A stretch of DNA of 49,711 nucleotides from CAZVNZ01 sp964628515 (lineage in GTDB: Bacteria > Bacillota > Clostridia > Christensenellales > Christensenellaceae): the NCBI GenBank assembly GCA_964628515.1, contig CAZVNZ010000023.1, positions 1 to 49,711 on the forward strand. Direction: 5' to 3'. Both the position numbers and the translations under genes were made by a program. This document shows, in pieces, positions 42,873 to 49,711 of this stretch; position 1 is the first letter of the stretch; every line of letters begins with the position of its first letter. A model generated the notes under the pieces. That model saw nothing but the letters and a program-made list of their open reading frames with translations, made no database searches and was not told the origin of the DNA.

Positions 42873-43916
42873 TTAGTTATCCTCGCCTATATCTATTAAT
42901 ACTTTCAGCGTTTTTTCTCTGTTTGCGTCTATGTATTCGTAGGCGTTTTTATAATCCTTAAATGCAAAATGCTTGCTTATGAGTGGCTCTAAATCCACCT
43001 TTTTTTCGTTGATGATTTTTATTGCATCTACGTAGTCCTCGTGTCTGTACATCATAGATGTTTTTAAATCCAACTCGGAATCGTTTAGTTTTGCCAAATC
43101 TACATTTGCCATTTTTGCAAATACGGCAATAAGCATTATTATACTGCCCTTTCTTGCATTTGTTATTGCATCCTTCATGGTTGTGTCGTTTCCTGCACAA
43201 TCGTAAATAATATCCGCTTTATCCTTGCCGAAAACCTTAATCATCTCCTGCCCGAAATCCGCTTTTGCTGTGTTGCAAACATAGTCCGCTCCGCAATTTT
43301 TTACAATATCCAAGCGGTAGTCGGATACATCTGTAACCAATACTTCCTTTGCACCAAAGGCTTTTAGAGTTTGGCATAACAGTGCGCCGATAGGCCCTGC
43401 CCCAAGCACTACTGCCTTTATACCCAAAACATCTCCCGACATTCTAACCGCATGCACGGCTACGGCTAAAGGCTCTATCATAGCGCCGTGGTCGTAGGAT
43501 ACATTTTGAGGCAATACCACCACTTTTTGTGCGGAAACTTCAAAATACTCGCTTGCCGCACCTGTGGTTTGAAAGCCCATAACTTTAAGTTCTTCACAAA
43601 GATTATATTTGCCGTGGGTACAAGGGTGGCATTTACCGCACACCACTTGGGGCTCTATTGTAACCCTTTGCCCTACTTTTAAGTCTGTAACACCCTCGCC
43701 TACCTCTACAATCTTGCCCGAAACCTCGTGCCCTTGAGTCAGAGGATATGTTACATAAGGATGTTGTCCGTGATACACATGAATATCGCTGCCACACACG
43801 CCAATTCTCATCATCTTAATTAACACATTGCCCTGCTTTACTTTTGGAATATCCACCTCTTTAAAGGTAATTTCTTTAGGGTTTACCACTATTTGCTGTA
43901 ACATTTTTGATTCCAT
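42873..43916 (-). CDS. Zinc-dependent MDR polyol dehydrogenase
   Basis: The protein (347 residues) starts at ATG 43916 after AAGGAG; a longer in-frame extension would overlap the intergenic region next to the permease gene. It has the catalytic zinc region GVCGSDIHVYHG and GHEVSG, the structural zinc cysteines CGKCHPCTHGKYNLC, and the nucleotide loop GAGPIGALL. The pattern resembles L-iditol, xylitol or sorbitol dehydrogenases. It follows the permease gene by about 40 nt in the same operon, so it is likely to act on the imported compound. Confidence 0.92.
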   Translation of the reverse strand: MESKMLQQIVVNPKEITFKEVDIPKVKQGNVLIKMMRIGVCGSDIHVYHGQHPYVTYPLTQGHEVSGKIVEVGEGVTDLKVGQRVTIEPQVVCGKCHPCTHGKYNLCEELKVMGFQTTGAASEYFEVSAQKVVVLPQNVSYDHGAMIEPLAVAVHAVRMSGDVLGIKAVVLGAGPIGALLCQTLKAFGAKEVLVTDVSDYRLDIVKNCGADYVCNTAKADFGQEMIKVFGKDKADIIYDCAGNDTTMKDAITNARKGSIIMLIAVFAKMANVDLAKLNDSELDLKTSMMYRHEDYVDAIKIINEKKVDLEPLISKHFAFKDYKNAYEYIDANREKTLKVLIDIGEDN

Positions 43917-43955
43917 AATGTCTCCTTTTTGTACCTTAAGCCACATCCATAGTTA

Positions 43956-44909
43956 TTAGTTGCTGTTTAACATCTTTTTAGTTTGGATGCTGTCAAACCC
44001 AACCGCAAGTATTAGTACTATGCCCTTTACAACCATTTGCATATATGTACTTACATTCATTAGTACCATTCCGTTTGTCAATATGCCTATTATCATAGTA
44101 CCTGCAATTACGTTTGCAATTCTGCCGTATCCTCCGCTAACTGAAACGCCGCCTAAAACCACGCAAGTGATAACGTCAAACTCGAAACCTTTACCTGCTG
44201 TGGGTTGTGCGGAATTTGTACGAGAAAGCATAACTATACCTGCAATACCGGCAAATATACCGGATAGGCAATAAATCCAAAATTTTACGTTTTTAGTTTT
44301 TATACCCGAAAGTCTGGAGGCATCCTCGTTGCCACCCACCGAGTAAAAATAACGTCCGAAATAGGTTTTATGCAGTATAAATGCACCAAGGGCAAAGCAC
44401 AAAGCCATAATAATTACAGGCACGGGTACAGGACCTACATAGCCCTGACCAATAACCTTAAAGGATTCGTCAAAACCAAATACGGGAGTACCGCCCGAAA
44501 TAATATAGGCAACGCCCTCAAAAATTATTTGGGTTGCAAAAGTAGCTATAATTGCAGGCATCCCCATTCTTGATACCATAAATCCATTAAGTGCGCCTAT
44601 GCTTAAGGATACCAGCATGGATACCAATATAGCCGCCCAAATGCTAAAGCCCATATTAACCATTAAGTAGGCACAAACTACGTTTACCAAAGTAATAATA
44701 GAGCCTATGGATAAATCTATACCGCCTATTAAAATTACGAATGTCATACCTACTGCGGCTATACCAAACATGGAAACCTGTCTTAGTATTGTAAATAAAT
44801 TATCCGGACTTAAAAAATTCTTAGATGCAAAGGAAAAAGCTACAAACAAAGCTACAAGCACTAACCATATTGCATTTTCTCTTATTCTTAACAAAACTTT
44901 TTCTTTCAT
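43956..44909 (-). CDS. Ribose-type sugar ABC transporter permease (RbsC-like)
   Basis: The 317-residue membrane protein has about 8-10 helices and the RbsC/AraH pattern: a GGIDLSIGSI segment near residue 61, and GGNEDASRLSGIKTKNVKFWIY with the EAA-like coupling region. VVLGGVSVSGGYGRI follows near the C-terminus. It works as a dimer with the ATPase encoded just upstream and the lipoprotein-type binding protein. ATG 44909 follows AGGAGG. Confidence 0.95.
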   Translation of the reverse strand: MKEKVLLRIRENAIWLVLVALFVAFSFASKNFLSPDNLFTILRQVSMFGIAAVGMTFVILIGGIDLSIGSIITLVNVVCAYLMVNMGFSIWAAILVSMLVSLSIGALNGFMVSRMGMPAIIATFATQIIFEGVAYIISGGTPVFGFDESFKVIGQGYVGPVPVPVIIMALCFALGAFILHKTYFGRYFYSVGGNEDASRLSGIKTKNVKFWIYCLSGIFAGIAGIVMLSRTNSAQPTAGKGFEFDVITCVVLGGVSVSGGYGRIANVIAGTMIIGILTNGMVLMNVSTYMQMVVKGIVLILAVGFDSIQTKKMLNSN

Positions 44910-44927
44910 GTTAGAAACCTCCTATGC

Positions 44928-46424
44928 TTACACTGATACAGCGGAAGCCATTCTCATAATAGTATTTTGGGCAAAATCCGATTTGTTTAGCTCTCCTGTT
45001 GCTCTGCCTTCGCAAAGCACAATGATTCTATCCGACATACCCATTAATTCTTCCATTTCTGAAGAAATCAGCAATATGCTTTTGCCCTGCTTAACTAAAT
45101 CGTTCATCAAAGAGTAAATTTCAAATTTTGCACCTACGTCTATGCCTCGTGTGGGCTCGTCAAAAATTATTAACTCGGAATTAGCCGCAAGCCACTTTCC
45201 TAAAATAACTTTTTGTTGATTGCCACCGCTTAAATTTTTAACAAGTTGGCTGATAGAAGGGGTTTTAATAAGCAGACTTTCTTTATAATCGTTTGCTATG
45301 CCCGTTTCTTTTTTACTGCTGATGACGGACGCCGTGGATGTTTTTTTGTAAATAGGCATATTTATATTGTTTTTAATAGACATATCAAGCAAAGCGCCGT
45401 GTCTTTTTCTGTCCTCCGGCACTAAAGCTATTCCGTAATCTATGGCTTGTCTTGGGCTTTTGGGTGCAATTTCTCTGCCCTTAAAAATAATTTTGCCCGA
45501 GGTTTTTAAAACGTCGCCGAAAATCATTTGCGCAAGCTCTGTTCTGCCTGCTCCTACAAGACCGCCCAACCCCAATATTTCCCCTTTATGTACTTTAAGG
45601 TTAATATTGTGGTCTCCGTTTCCGCATAAATCTTCTATTTCTAACACAACCTCTTCTTTGTTTATACAGTCCTCTCGTGGAGGATAGCTTTCCGTTAGGC
45701 TGCGTCCTACCATTAATTCTATTAATTCGTTTACATTTGTGTCTTTTGTAATTAGGGTTTTTATATACTCGCCATCTCTAAGTACAACAATACGGTCGGA
45801 TAATCTAAATATCTCGTCTAAACGGTGAGATATATAAATTATGGAAACTCCTTGAGATTTTAAAAGCTCGCACACTTTAAACATACTTTCTACCTCTGCA
45901 CTTGTAAGGGGTGCGGAGGGCTCGTCCATTATAAGCACTTTTGCTTTTTGTTTGATGGCTTTTGCAATTTCTACCATTTGTTGATACCCAACGGTAAGTT
46001 TGCCTGCCATTCGTTTTGGGTCTATTTTGATGTTTAGTTGCTCGAAGGCTTTTTCCGCTTCCTTTTCCATTGCCTTCATATCTATTAGAAATCCTTTCTT
46101 AATAGGGTTTCCCAAAAACAGATTTTCTGCGGCGGAAAGCCCTTTAACATTGTTAAATTCCTGATATATTATGGCAATGCCGTTTTCGGCGGCAAGTTGA
46201 GGAGTCATTCTGTCAAATTCTTTACCGTTTACTAAAATTTTACCCGTTGTGGGAATAACCGCACCCGAACATGTTTTTATCAGAGTGGATTTTCCTGCGC
46301 CGTTTTCCCCTATCAGCGCTAATATTTCTCCTTTTTTGACTTCCAGAGAAACGTCTTTTAATGCTTGAACACCGGGGTAAGTTTTAGAGATGTTTTTTAG
46401 TTGTAAAACATATTCTTCACTCAT
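44928..46424 (-). CDS. Ribose-type sugar ABC transporter ATPase (RbsA-like)
   Basis: The 498-residue protein has two ATPase domains. The first has Walker A GENGAGKST near residue 38 and a signature-like LTVGYQQ. The second has the usual altered Walker A (GLVGAGRTE) and the signature LSGGNQQK. This tandem layout is typical of RbsA, AraG and XylG, and energises uptake of pentoses, hexoses or polyols. It lies 18 nt from the permease gene and has AGAGG before ATG 46424. Confidence 0.95.
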   Translation of the reverse strand: MSEEYVLQLKNISKTYPGVQALKDVSLEVKKGEILALIGENGAGKSTLIKTCSGAVIPTTGKILVNGKEFDRMTPQLAAENGIAIIYQEFNNVKGLSAAENLFLGNPIKKGFLIDMKAMEKEAEKAFEQLNIKIDPKRMAGKLTVGYQQMVEIAKAIKQKAKVLIMDEPSAPLTSAEVESMFKVCELLKSQGVSIIYISHRLDEIFRLSDRIVVLRDGEYIKTLITKDTNVNELIELMVGRSLTESYPPREDCINKEEVVLEIEDLCGNGDHNINLKVHKGEILGLGGLVGAGRTELAQMIFGDVLKTSGKIIFKGREIAPKSPRQAIDYGIALVPEDRKRHGALLDMSIKNNINMPIYKKTSTASVISSKKETGIANDYKESLLIKTPSISQLVKNLSGGNQQKVILGKWLAANSELIIFDEPTRGIDVGAKFEIYSLMNDLVKQGKSILLISSEMEELMGMSDRIIVLCEGRATGELNKSDFAQNTIMRMASAVSV

Positions 46425-46502
46425 TTTTAAGACCTCTTTTTTGTTAGTTTAAGTACGGCTTGCTAAAAAGCAAGCCGTACAAATTAGAACTATTGGTTGT
46501 TT

Positions 46503-47558
46503 TTATTTGTAATCTGCAAGGTATTCTTGTGCGTTGTTTGCATCAATTACAAGAAGAGGTCTGTATAAATCGTGCTCTGTTACCGGAACATCTTTAAGTA
46601 GGCTTTCGTATAAAGCTACTACTGCTTCTGCCGTCTTTTTGTTAGAACCTTCAAAGCCTACGGATGCACGGGATGCTTGTCCTGCTACTATTGCTTCTAA
46701 TTGTTGTTGAGTAGCATCTGCGGAGAATATTCCCACATTTTCCGGTATTGTATTGTTAAATTTTGTCATAAATGCTTGATTTGCGCCAATGTCGCCACCT
46801 GCACCTATGGAGCATACTATTGTGGTGTCCGGATTAGCTTGGAAAATAGTTTCCATATTTGTTAGTGCCGCTTGAGCATCTATTGCCGGTTGTTGTGCCA
46901 CAACTTCGTACTTGCCTTTTGCTTTTTCTTCAAGAGCAGACAGTATGCCGTTTTCTCTTTCAAGCAAAATGGGAGTTTGGGGGTAGTTCATAACCGCTAC
47001 TTTTGCAACTTCGCCGTCTTTGTATTTTTCGTTTATAAACTGTGCGGCTGCGCTGCCTATTGTGTAGCCTAATTCTGTGTTATCCAGTACCCAGTTTAAG
47101 TCTGTGTTTGTCATTTTGTCGTCCCAACACATTACTTTTATGCCTGCATCCATAGCTTTTTTGAGGTAATCCTCTAAAGCGTTAGGGTCGGAAGGGTGTA
47201 CCATTATTAAATCCACTTTGTTTGTGATGAAGTTTTCTAACTGTTGGATTTGTGTTGCGGAGTTGTCGTTACAAGAAAGTATTGTATACTCCCAACCTTT
47301 TTCCTTAATCAGCTTTTCTACTTCTGAAAACACGCCTGCCCAATAGCTGTTTTCCAAAGACTGAATTGTAATGCCCACTTTAAAATTTCCGTCCGCCGCA
47401 GGTGCTTCACTTGCGGGAGCCTCGCTTGCAGGTGCCTCGCTTGCAGGTGCCTCACTTGCCGGAGCCTCGCTTGCCGGAGCCGGAGCCGGTGCTGCACAGC
47501 TTACCATTAAAGCAACTGTCAGTACAACAATAACTACCATACTTAATAATTTTTTCAT
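46503..47558 (-). CDS. Sugar-binding lipoprotein of the ABC transporter (RbsB-like)
   Basis: The protein (351 residues) starts at ATG 47558 after AGGAGG; the in-frame extension upstream is not supported. It has a signal peptide with a lipobox (LMVSC, Cys near residue 20) and a low-complexity Ala-Ser-Glu-Pro linker of five pentapeptide repeats. A type I periplasmic-binding fold follows (VGITIQSLENSYWAGVF, VMCWDDKM). It binds the substrate at the outer face and delivers it to the permease. It is the first gene of the catabolic operon. The substrate is not set by sequence; the nearby dehydrogenases and kinase suggest a pentitol or hexitol. Confidence 0.93.
   Translation of the reverse strand: MKKLLSMVVIVVLTVALMVSCAAPAPAPASEAPASEAPASEAPASEAPASEAPAADGNFKVGITIQSLENSYWAGVFSEVEKLIKEKGWEYTILSCNDNSATQIQQLENFITNKVDLIMVHPSDPNALEDYLKKAMDAGIKVMCWDDKMTNTDLNWVLDNTELGYTIGSAAAQFINEKYKDGEVAKVAVMNYPQTPILLERENGILSALEEKAKGKYEVVAQQPAIDAQAALTNMETIFQANPDTTIVCSIGAGGDIGANQAFMTKFNNTIPENVGIFSADATQQQLEAIVAGQASRASVGFEGSNKKTAEAVVALYESLLKDVPVTEHDLYRPLLVIDANNAQEYLADYK
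47401..47475 (-). repeat. Five 15-bp in-frame repeats encoding an ASEAP linker
   Basis: Five 15-bp units (the plus strand shows GGWGCYTCRCTTGCN) code for repeated A-S-E-A-P between the lipobox and the binding domain. Copies differ at a few third positions. Copy number could change by slippage without breaking the frame. Confidence 0.85.
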
Positions 47559-47747
47559 TGTTTTCCTCCTAAGAAATATGTATTTTTTATTATGACATTT
47601 TGCCATAAACTGTATTCAATTTATTATGCTGTAAAATTTTAAAAAAATACCCAATTTGTGTTATTGAATTCTTAACCGAGTTGTAAATATTCACTTGTAT
47701 TTTTGATGTAATATTTAAAGTAAAAAACTTTTTTATTTGCTATTGGT

Positions 47748-47776
47748 ATAATAAAGTAATTTAGCTAATTTGTCAA
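47748..47776 (-). promoter_or_regulatory. Promoter of the sugar transporter operon
   Basis: On the minus strand a perfect TTGACA (47776-47771) is followed after exactly 17 bp by TATTAT (47753-47748). The palindrome TTAGCTAA sits in the spacer. The predicted leader is about 180 nt. Confidence 0.75.
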
Positions 47777-47846
47777 TATTTTTTGTAAAATAATTTTGCT
47801 AATATATTTTATAAAACTACTTTATATAATTTGCTAAAAATGAACA

Positions 47847-47878
47847 TTAAAAAAATCCCAATTTAAAAGGCTTTTTTT
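47847..47878 (-). terminator. Possible weak terminator of cblS
   Basis: Seven A plus GCC and GGGA plus seven T can pair imperfectly around a 9-nt loop, ending in a T-run on either strand. It lies about 125 nt after the cblS stop. Confidence 0.4.
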
Positions 47879-47950
47879 AAGGTGTTAGTTTTTTGGATAA
47901 ATTTCTTTGGCTAAAAATGTTAGAAAATAACATAGTAAAAATATAGGTAT

Positions 47951-47970
47951 TTTGTTAATTCTTTAACAGA
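47951..47970. promoter_or_regulatory. Near-palindrome, candidate ROK operator
   Basis: TTTGTTAA-TTCT-TTAACAGA has the same 8-4-8 layout as the perfect palindrome upstream of the ROK gene and differs in one arm position. It lies about 175 bp upstream of the transporter promoter. Confidence 0.5.
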
Positions 47971-48001
47971 TTTTGTTGATAGTTTTTCCCCTTATTATTT
48001 G

Positions 48002-48733
48002 CTACTCAAACACTCCCATTTGGGTAATTTGTAAACTTAGGTTGCCAAGTGTGTTTAAGTATTTAGGGCTAAGTGTTACAACAAGGCAGGTGGCAGGGCC
48101 TGCGGAGGCTGTTAAATAAGGGCTTTCTGTCGTTTGCTTAAAGCTTAAGTTATTGTGCTTTGCAATTTCCTTTGCCTCGTACAACGGCCCTTTAGAGCCA
48201 CAGGGTACAATTTCTCCCAAGTTTGAATTTGCCGTAAGCTTGCGTACTTCCTCGTAACTCACAAGATCATCATCAAGAGGAATATTAATTTGGCTTTTGT
48301 ACTTTGGAATGCCTAACAGCAAAAGTAAATCCCCTTTTTGCACATTTCCAAAGCGTGGTTTTTTGCAAATGCCTTGAGCTACAATGCCTATGCCTGTCAT
48401 GGCGGTAGAAAAGTTGTCCTCCGTTGAGCCTGATATTATATCTACATCAAGCCCTGCACGCAAAACCTCTCCTTTTACCCCTTCTATGATTTTTTTGCCA
48501 GTGGGCTGCATTTCGCAACTAAGCACATCGTACAAACACACAACCTCCGCACCGCTACACATAATTTCTAACAGTACAACACGGGTTGTAAGTGCGCCCA
48601 CCACTTCTGCCGGCACATTTAGCTCGTCGCAGGGTTTTTCCCCCACACCACCGCAACTGTCGCAAGCGGTAATGAGTATTTCCTTGTTATTTAGATGCAA
48701 TAGGGTTAAATCTCTGTAATGAGTTATTTTCAT
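48002..48733 (-). CDS. cblS: AIR synthase-related protein, probable alpha-ribazole kinase
   Basis: The protein (243 residues from ATG 48733, which follows GGAG) belongs to the AIR synthase-related (PurM N-terminal-like) family. It has an N-terminal TACDSCGGVGEKPCD Gly-rich metal/ATP segment, a GSTEDNFSTAMTGIGI segment and a C-terminal SAGPATCLVV. In Listeria and Geobacillus a protein of this family, CblS, phosphorylates alpha-ribazole so it can be joined to cobinamide. The gene lies 76 nt after a vitamin-transporter gene controlled by a cobalamin riboswitch, matching the known cblT-cblS pairing. Assignment rests on this context plus family features. An in-frame TTG 12 nt upstream is a less likely start. 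Confidence 0.8.
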   Translation of the reverse strand: MKITHYRDLTLLHLNNKEILITACDSCGGVGEKPCDELNVPAEVVGALTTRVVLLEIMCSGAEVVCLYDVLSCEMQPTGKKIIEGVKGEVLRAGLDVDIISGSTEDNFSTAMTGIGIVAQGICKKPRFGNVQKGDLLLLLGIPKYKSQINIPLDDDLVSYEEVRKLTANSNLGEIVPCGSKGPLYEAKEIAKHNNLSFKQTTESPYLTASAGPATCLVVTLSPKYLNTLGNLSLQITQMGVFE

Positions 48734-48809
48734 AGTTTGCTCCAAGCGACACTTTTTATGTGTGCATTAATCCTTTTTGTATGTTTTGCTTAGTGTTTGA
48801 TACGGTAGG

Positions 48810-49319
48810 TCATAACTTGTTTCCCGTTATGCTTGTGGGCAACAATTTATATATTACCGCAGCTATTGCCGCATTTATTGCGCCTGCAAGGGTAAGTATG
48901 GGCATTAAGCCAAGTATTCCGCCCATTCCTAATGTGCCCATTAAAACGGGGGATAGTATTAGCAGACTTACAGGCCCGTTTATAAGTGCCCCAACAATTA
49001 CCGCAATTATTAAAGCCGGTACTAAAGACATTTTTTTACAGCACATTTTTTTAACAAAGTAAAATATTACCATAGTAAGTGCCATTGTTAAACAAGTGAG
49101 AATATGCACAAGTGGGGTTAGCGGAAAGCCTGATGTTATTGCGGTTAAAAGATGCCCAACAGCACCTATTGCCGCACCCCACCATGGGCCTAAAATTAGT
49201 GCCGCCAAAAAGGCAGGGAGGGAATCGAAGGCAACAGATCCTGCGATTTTAATGTTTGCACCTACAACGCAAAGCGCAATAAGTATAGCCGTTACAACCA
49301 GTTTTTTCGTAGTATTCAT
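48810..49319 (-). CDS. cblT: ECF-type substrate-binding membrane subunit, probable alpha-ribazole transporter
   Basis: The 169-residue protein has five to six membrane helices and the look of ECF S-components (a GANIKIAGSVAFDSLPAFLAAL-type start, GPWWGAAIGAVGHLLTA). ATG 49319 follows AAGGAG 7 nt upstream; the frame is open further up, but that part is the riboswitch and its terminator. CblT imports alpha-ribazole, the lower-ligand nucleoside of cobalamin. It is the first gene behind a cobalamin riboswitch and is followed by cblS. Confidence 0.85.
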   Translation of the reverse strand: MNTTKKLVVTAILIALCVVGANIKIAGSVAFDSLPAFLAALILGPWWGAAIGAVGHLLTAITSGFPLTPLVHILTCLTMALTMVIFYFVKKMCCKKMSLVPALIIAVIVGALINGPVSLLILSPVLMGTLGMGGILGLMPILTLAGAINAAIAAVIYKLLPTSITGNKL

Positions 49320-49332
49320 CTTAATTCTCCTT

Positions 49333-49367
49333 AAAATAAAAAATAATACCACGCTTACAAAACGTGG
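49333..49367 (-). terminator. Intrinsic terminator in the riboswitch expression platform
   Basis: On the minus strand CCACGTT pairs with AGCGTGG (one U-G pair) and is followed by TATTATTTTTTATTTT. It lies directly before the cblT ribosome site, so ligand-dependent termination is the likely control. Confidence 0.8.
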
Positions 49368-49436
49368 CAGATTATAAAAATGAGAATACCCCAAATTACT
49401 AATCACTCCATATCCTGTGAAGCATAGTTGAATTCG

Positions 49437-49598
49437 TAGGCAGTTATTCCGACTCATACATCATCACTCTCTTTCTGCCTTCCCATATAAATTATACAGT
49501 GGCTGTGATTTAACACTAAGAAAGGAGTTCCGTAATTACGGCAGCAGGACTGTTTGGGCTTTTACCCAATTTTCATTTAATTGTAAAATACAAACCTA
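49437..49598 (-). ncRNA. Cobalamin riboswitch
   Basis: The minus-strand RNA has the conserved elements of the cobalamin aptamer in order. These are a P1 arm TAGG (49598-49595), ATGAAAATTGGG with the following CCCAA, CAGTCCTGCTGCCG, the highly conserved GCCACTG, GGGAAGGC, GATGATG, GAGTCGGAATAACTGCC and the closing CCTA (49440-49437). A terminator follows about 70 nt later. It should lower cblT-cblS expression when cobalamin is plentiful. Confidence 0.92.
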
Positions 49599-49612
49599 TA
49601 AATTATGAGTTC

Positions 49613-49641
49613 ATTGTATATTATATTTTTAGGGTTGTCAA
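49613..49641 (-). promoter_or_regulatory. Promoter of the riboswitch-cblT-cblS transcript
   Basis: On the minus strand a perfect TTGACA (49641-49636) and TACAAT (49618-49613) are spaced by 17 bp. The predicted start lies just before the riboswitch P1 arm. Confidence 0.75.
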
Positions 49642-49711
49642 CAGGAAAATCGGTTTGGGAGTGGACAAACGCACTTAAGATATAAAATCCACTACAGAAA
49701 AAGGTATTTCA

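Larger units (their letters stand above)
47559..48001. other. Intergenic region upstream of the sugar transporter operon
   Basis: This 443-bp, very AT-rich region holds the rbsB-like promoter, a weak hairpin at 47847-47878 that may end cblS transcription, and the near-palindrome at 47951-47970. Several copies of TTNGCTAA occur (for example 47761, 47828 and 47907). I saw no gene. Confidence 0.6.
49320..49711. other. Leader region of cblT to the window end
   Basis: This 392-bp region holds the promoter, a cobalamin aptamer and a terminator, all on the minus strand. The last 70 bp or so (49642-49711) lie upstream of the promoter; I see nothing definite in them. Confidence 0.7.

Noticed and set aside
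47559..48001. Catabolite response (cre) element before the transporter operon
   Set aside because: No sequence close to the TGWAANCGNTNWCA pattern was seen.
49319..49457. N-terminal extension of CblT
   Set aside because: It would translate the 3' part of the cobalamin aptamer and the terminator hairpin; ATG 49319 has a proper ribosome site.
1..49711. tRNA, rRNA, insertion sequences, prophage or toxin-antitoxin genes
   Set aside because: No cloverleaf, rRNA segment, transposase, integrase or paired toxin gene was recognised anywhere in the window.

Overview
The window looks like the chromosome of a low-GC, anaerobic, motile Firmicute, most likely a clostridium. The signs are AT-rich DNA, strong GGAGG-type ribosome binding sites, consensus TTGACA/TATAAT promoters, lipoproteins with Cys lipoboxes, a FeoAB system with the small Cys-rich Firmicutes partner, an ECF-type vitamin transporter subunit, a chemoreceptor and a radical SAM enzyme. 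This placement is inferred; no rRNA or tRNA gene was found to fix the taxon.

Layout. 0.1-2.3 kb: a DHH phosphoesterase and an orphan SorC-type regulator. 2.6-7.5 kb: a heterodimeric ABC exporter divergent from its probable TetR repressor. 7.6-9.7 kb: diaminopimelate decarboxylase and a metallophosphoesterase. 9.7-12.6 kb: iron uptake (feoA, feoB, a Cys-rich membrane peptide and a C_GCxxG_C_C-type protein). 12.6-15.8 kb: a lipoprotein, a membrane diguanylate cyclase and an HD-domain protein. 16-34.1 kb: a surface-glycan region with two minus-strand gene sets. The first has a flippase-like protein, a methyltransferase, a GT4 and a GT-C-like protein. The second, an eight-gene operon read from 34118 down to 22855, has a GT2-GT4 fusion, an FkbM methyltransferase, a GT2, a radical SAM protein, a second GT2, UDP-glucose dehydrogenase, a UDP-glucuronate 4-epimerase-like enzyme and a GT-C-like membrane protein. 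34.3-36.4 kb: a chemoreceptor. 36.7-47.6 kb: a sugar or polyol catabolic locus (ribose-type ABC transporter, two zinc MDR dehydrogenases, an SDR, an FGGY kinase, a UroD-like protein and a ROK repressor). 48.0-49.6 kb: an alpha-ribazole salvage pair (cblT, cblS) behind a cobalamin riboswitch.

How the genes fit together. In the glycan operon, Ugd and the epimerase should supply UDP-GlcA and UDP-GalA to the transferases. Four consecutive proteins of three unrelated enzyme families (FkbM methyltransferase, two GT2s, radical SAM) end in related C-terminal tails carrying the motif W-L-x-x-Q-Y-x-N. Where the motif is repeated, the copies are spaced 21 or 28 residues apart, exactly three or four heptads. 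I read this as a shared coiled-coil assembly module and consider it the best candidate for something undescribed. In the catabolic locus, near-identical palindromes (8-4-8 architecture) lie upstream of the ROK gene and upstream of the transporter genes, which predicts one repressor controlling both. All functional calls come from reading motifs and gene context; no database search was run.
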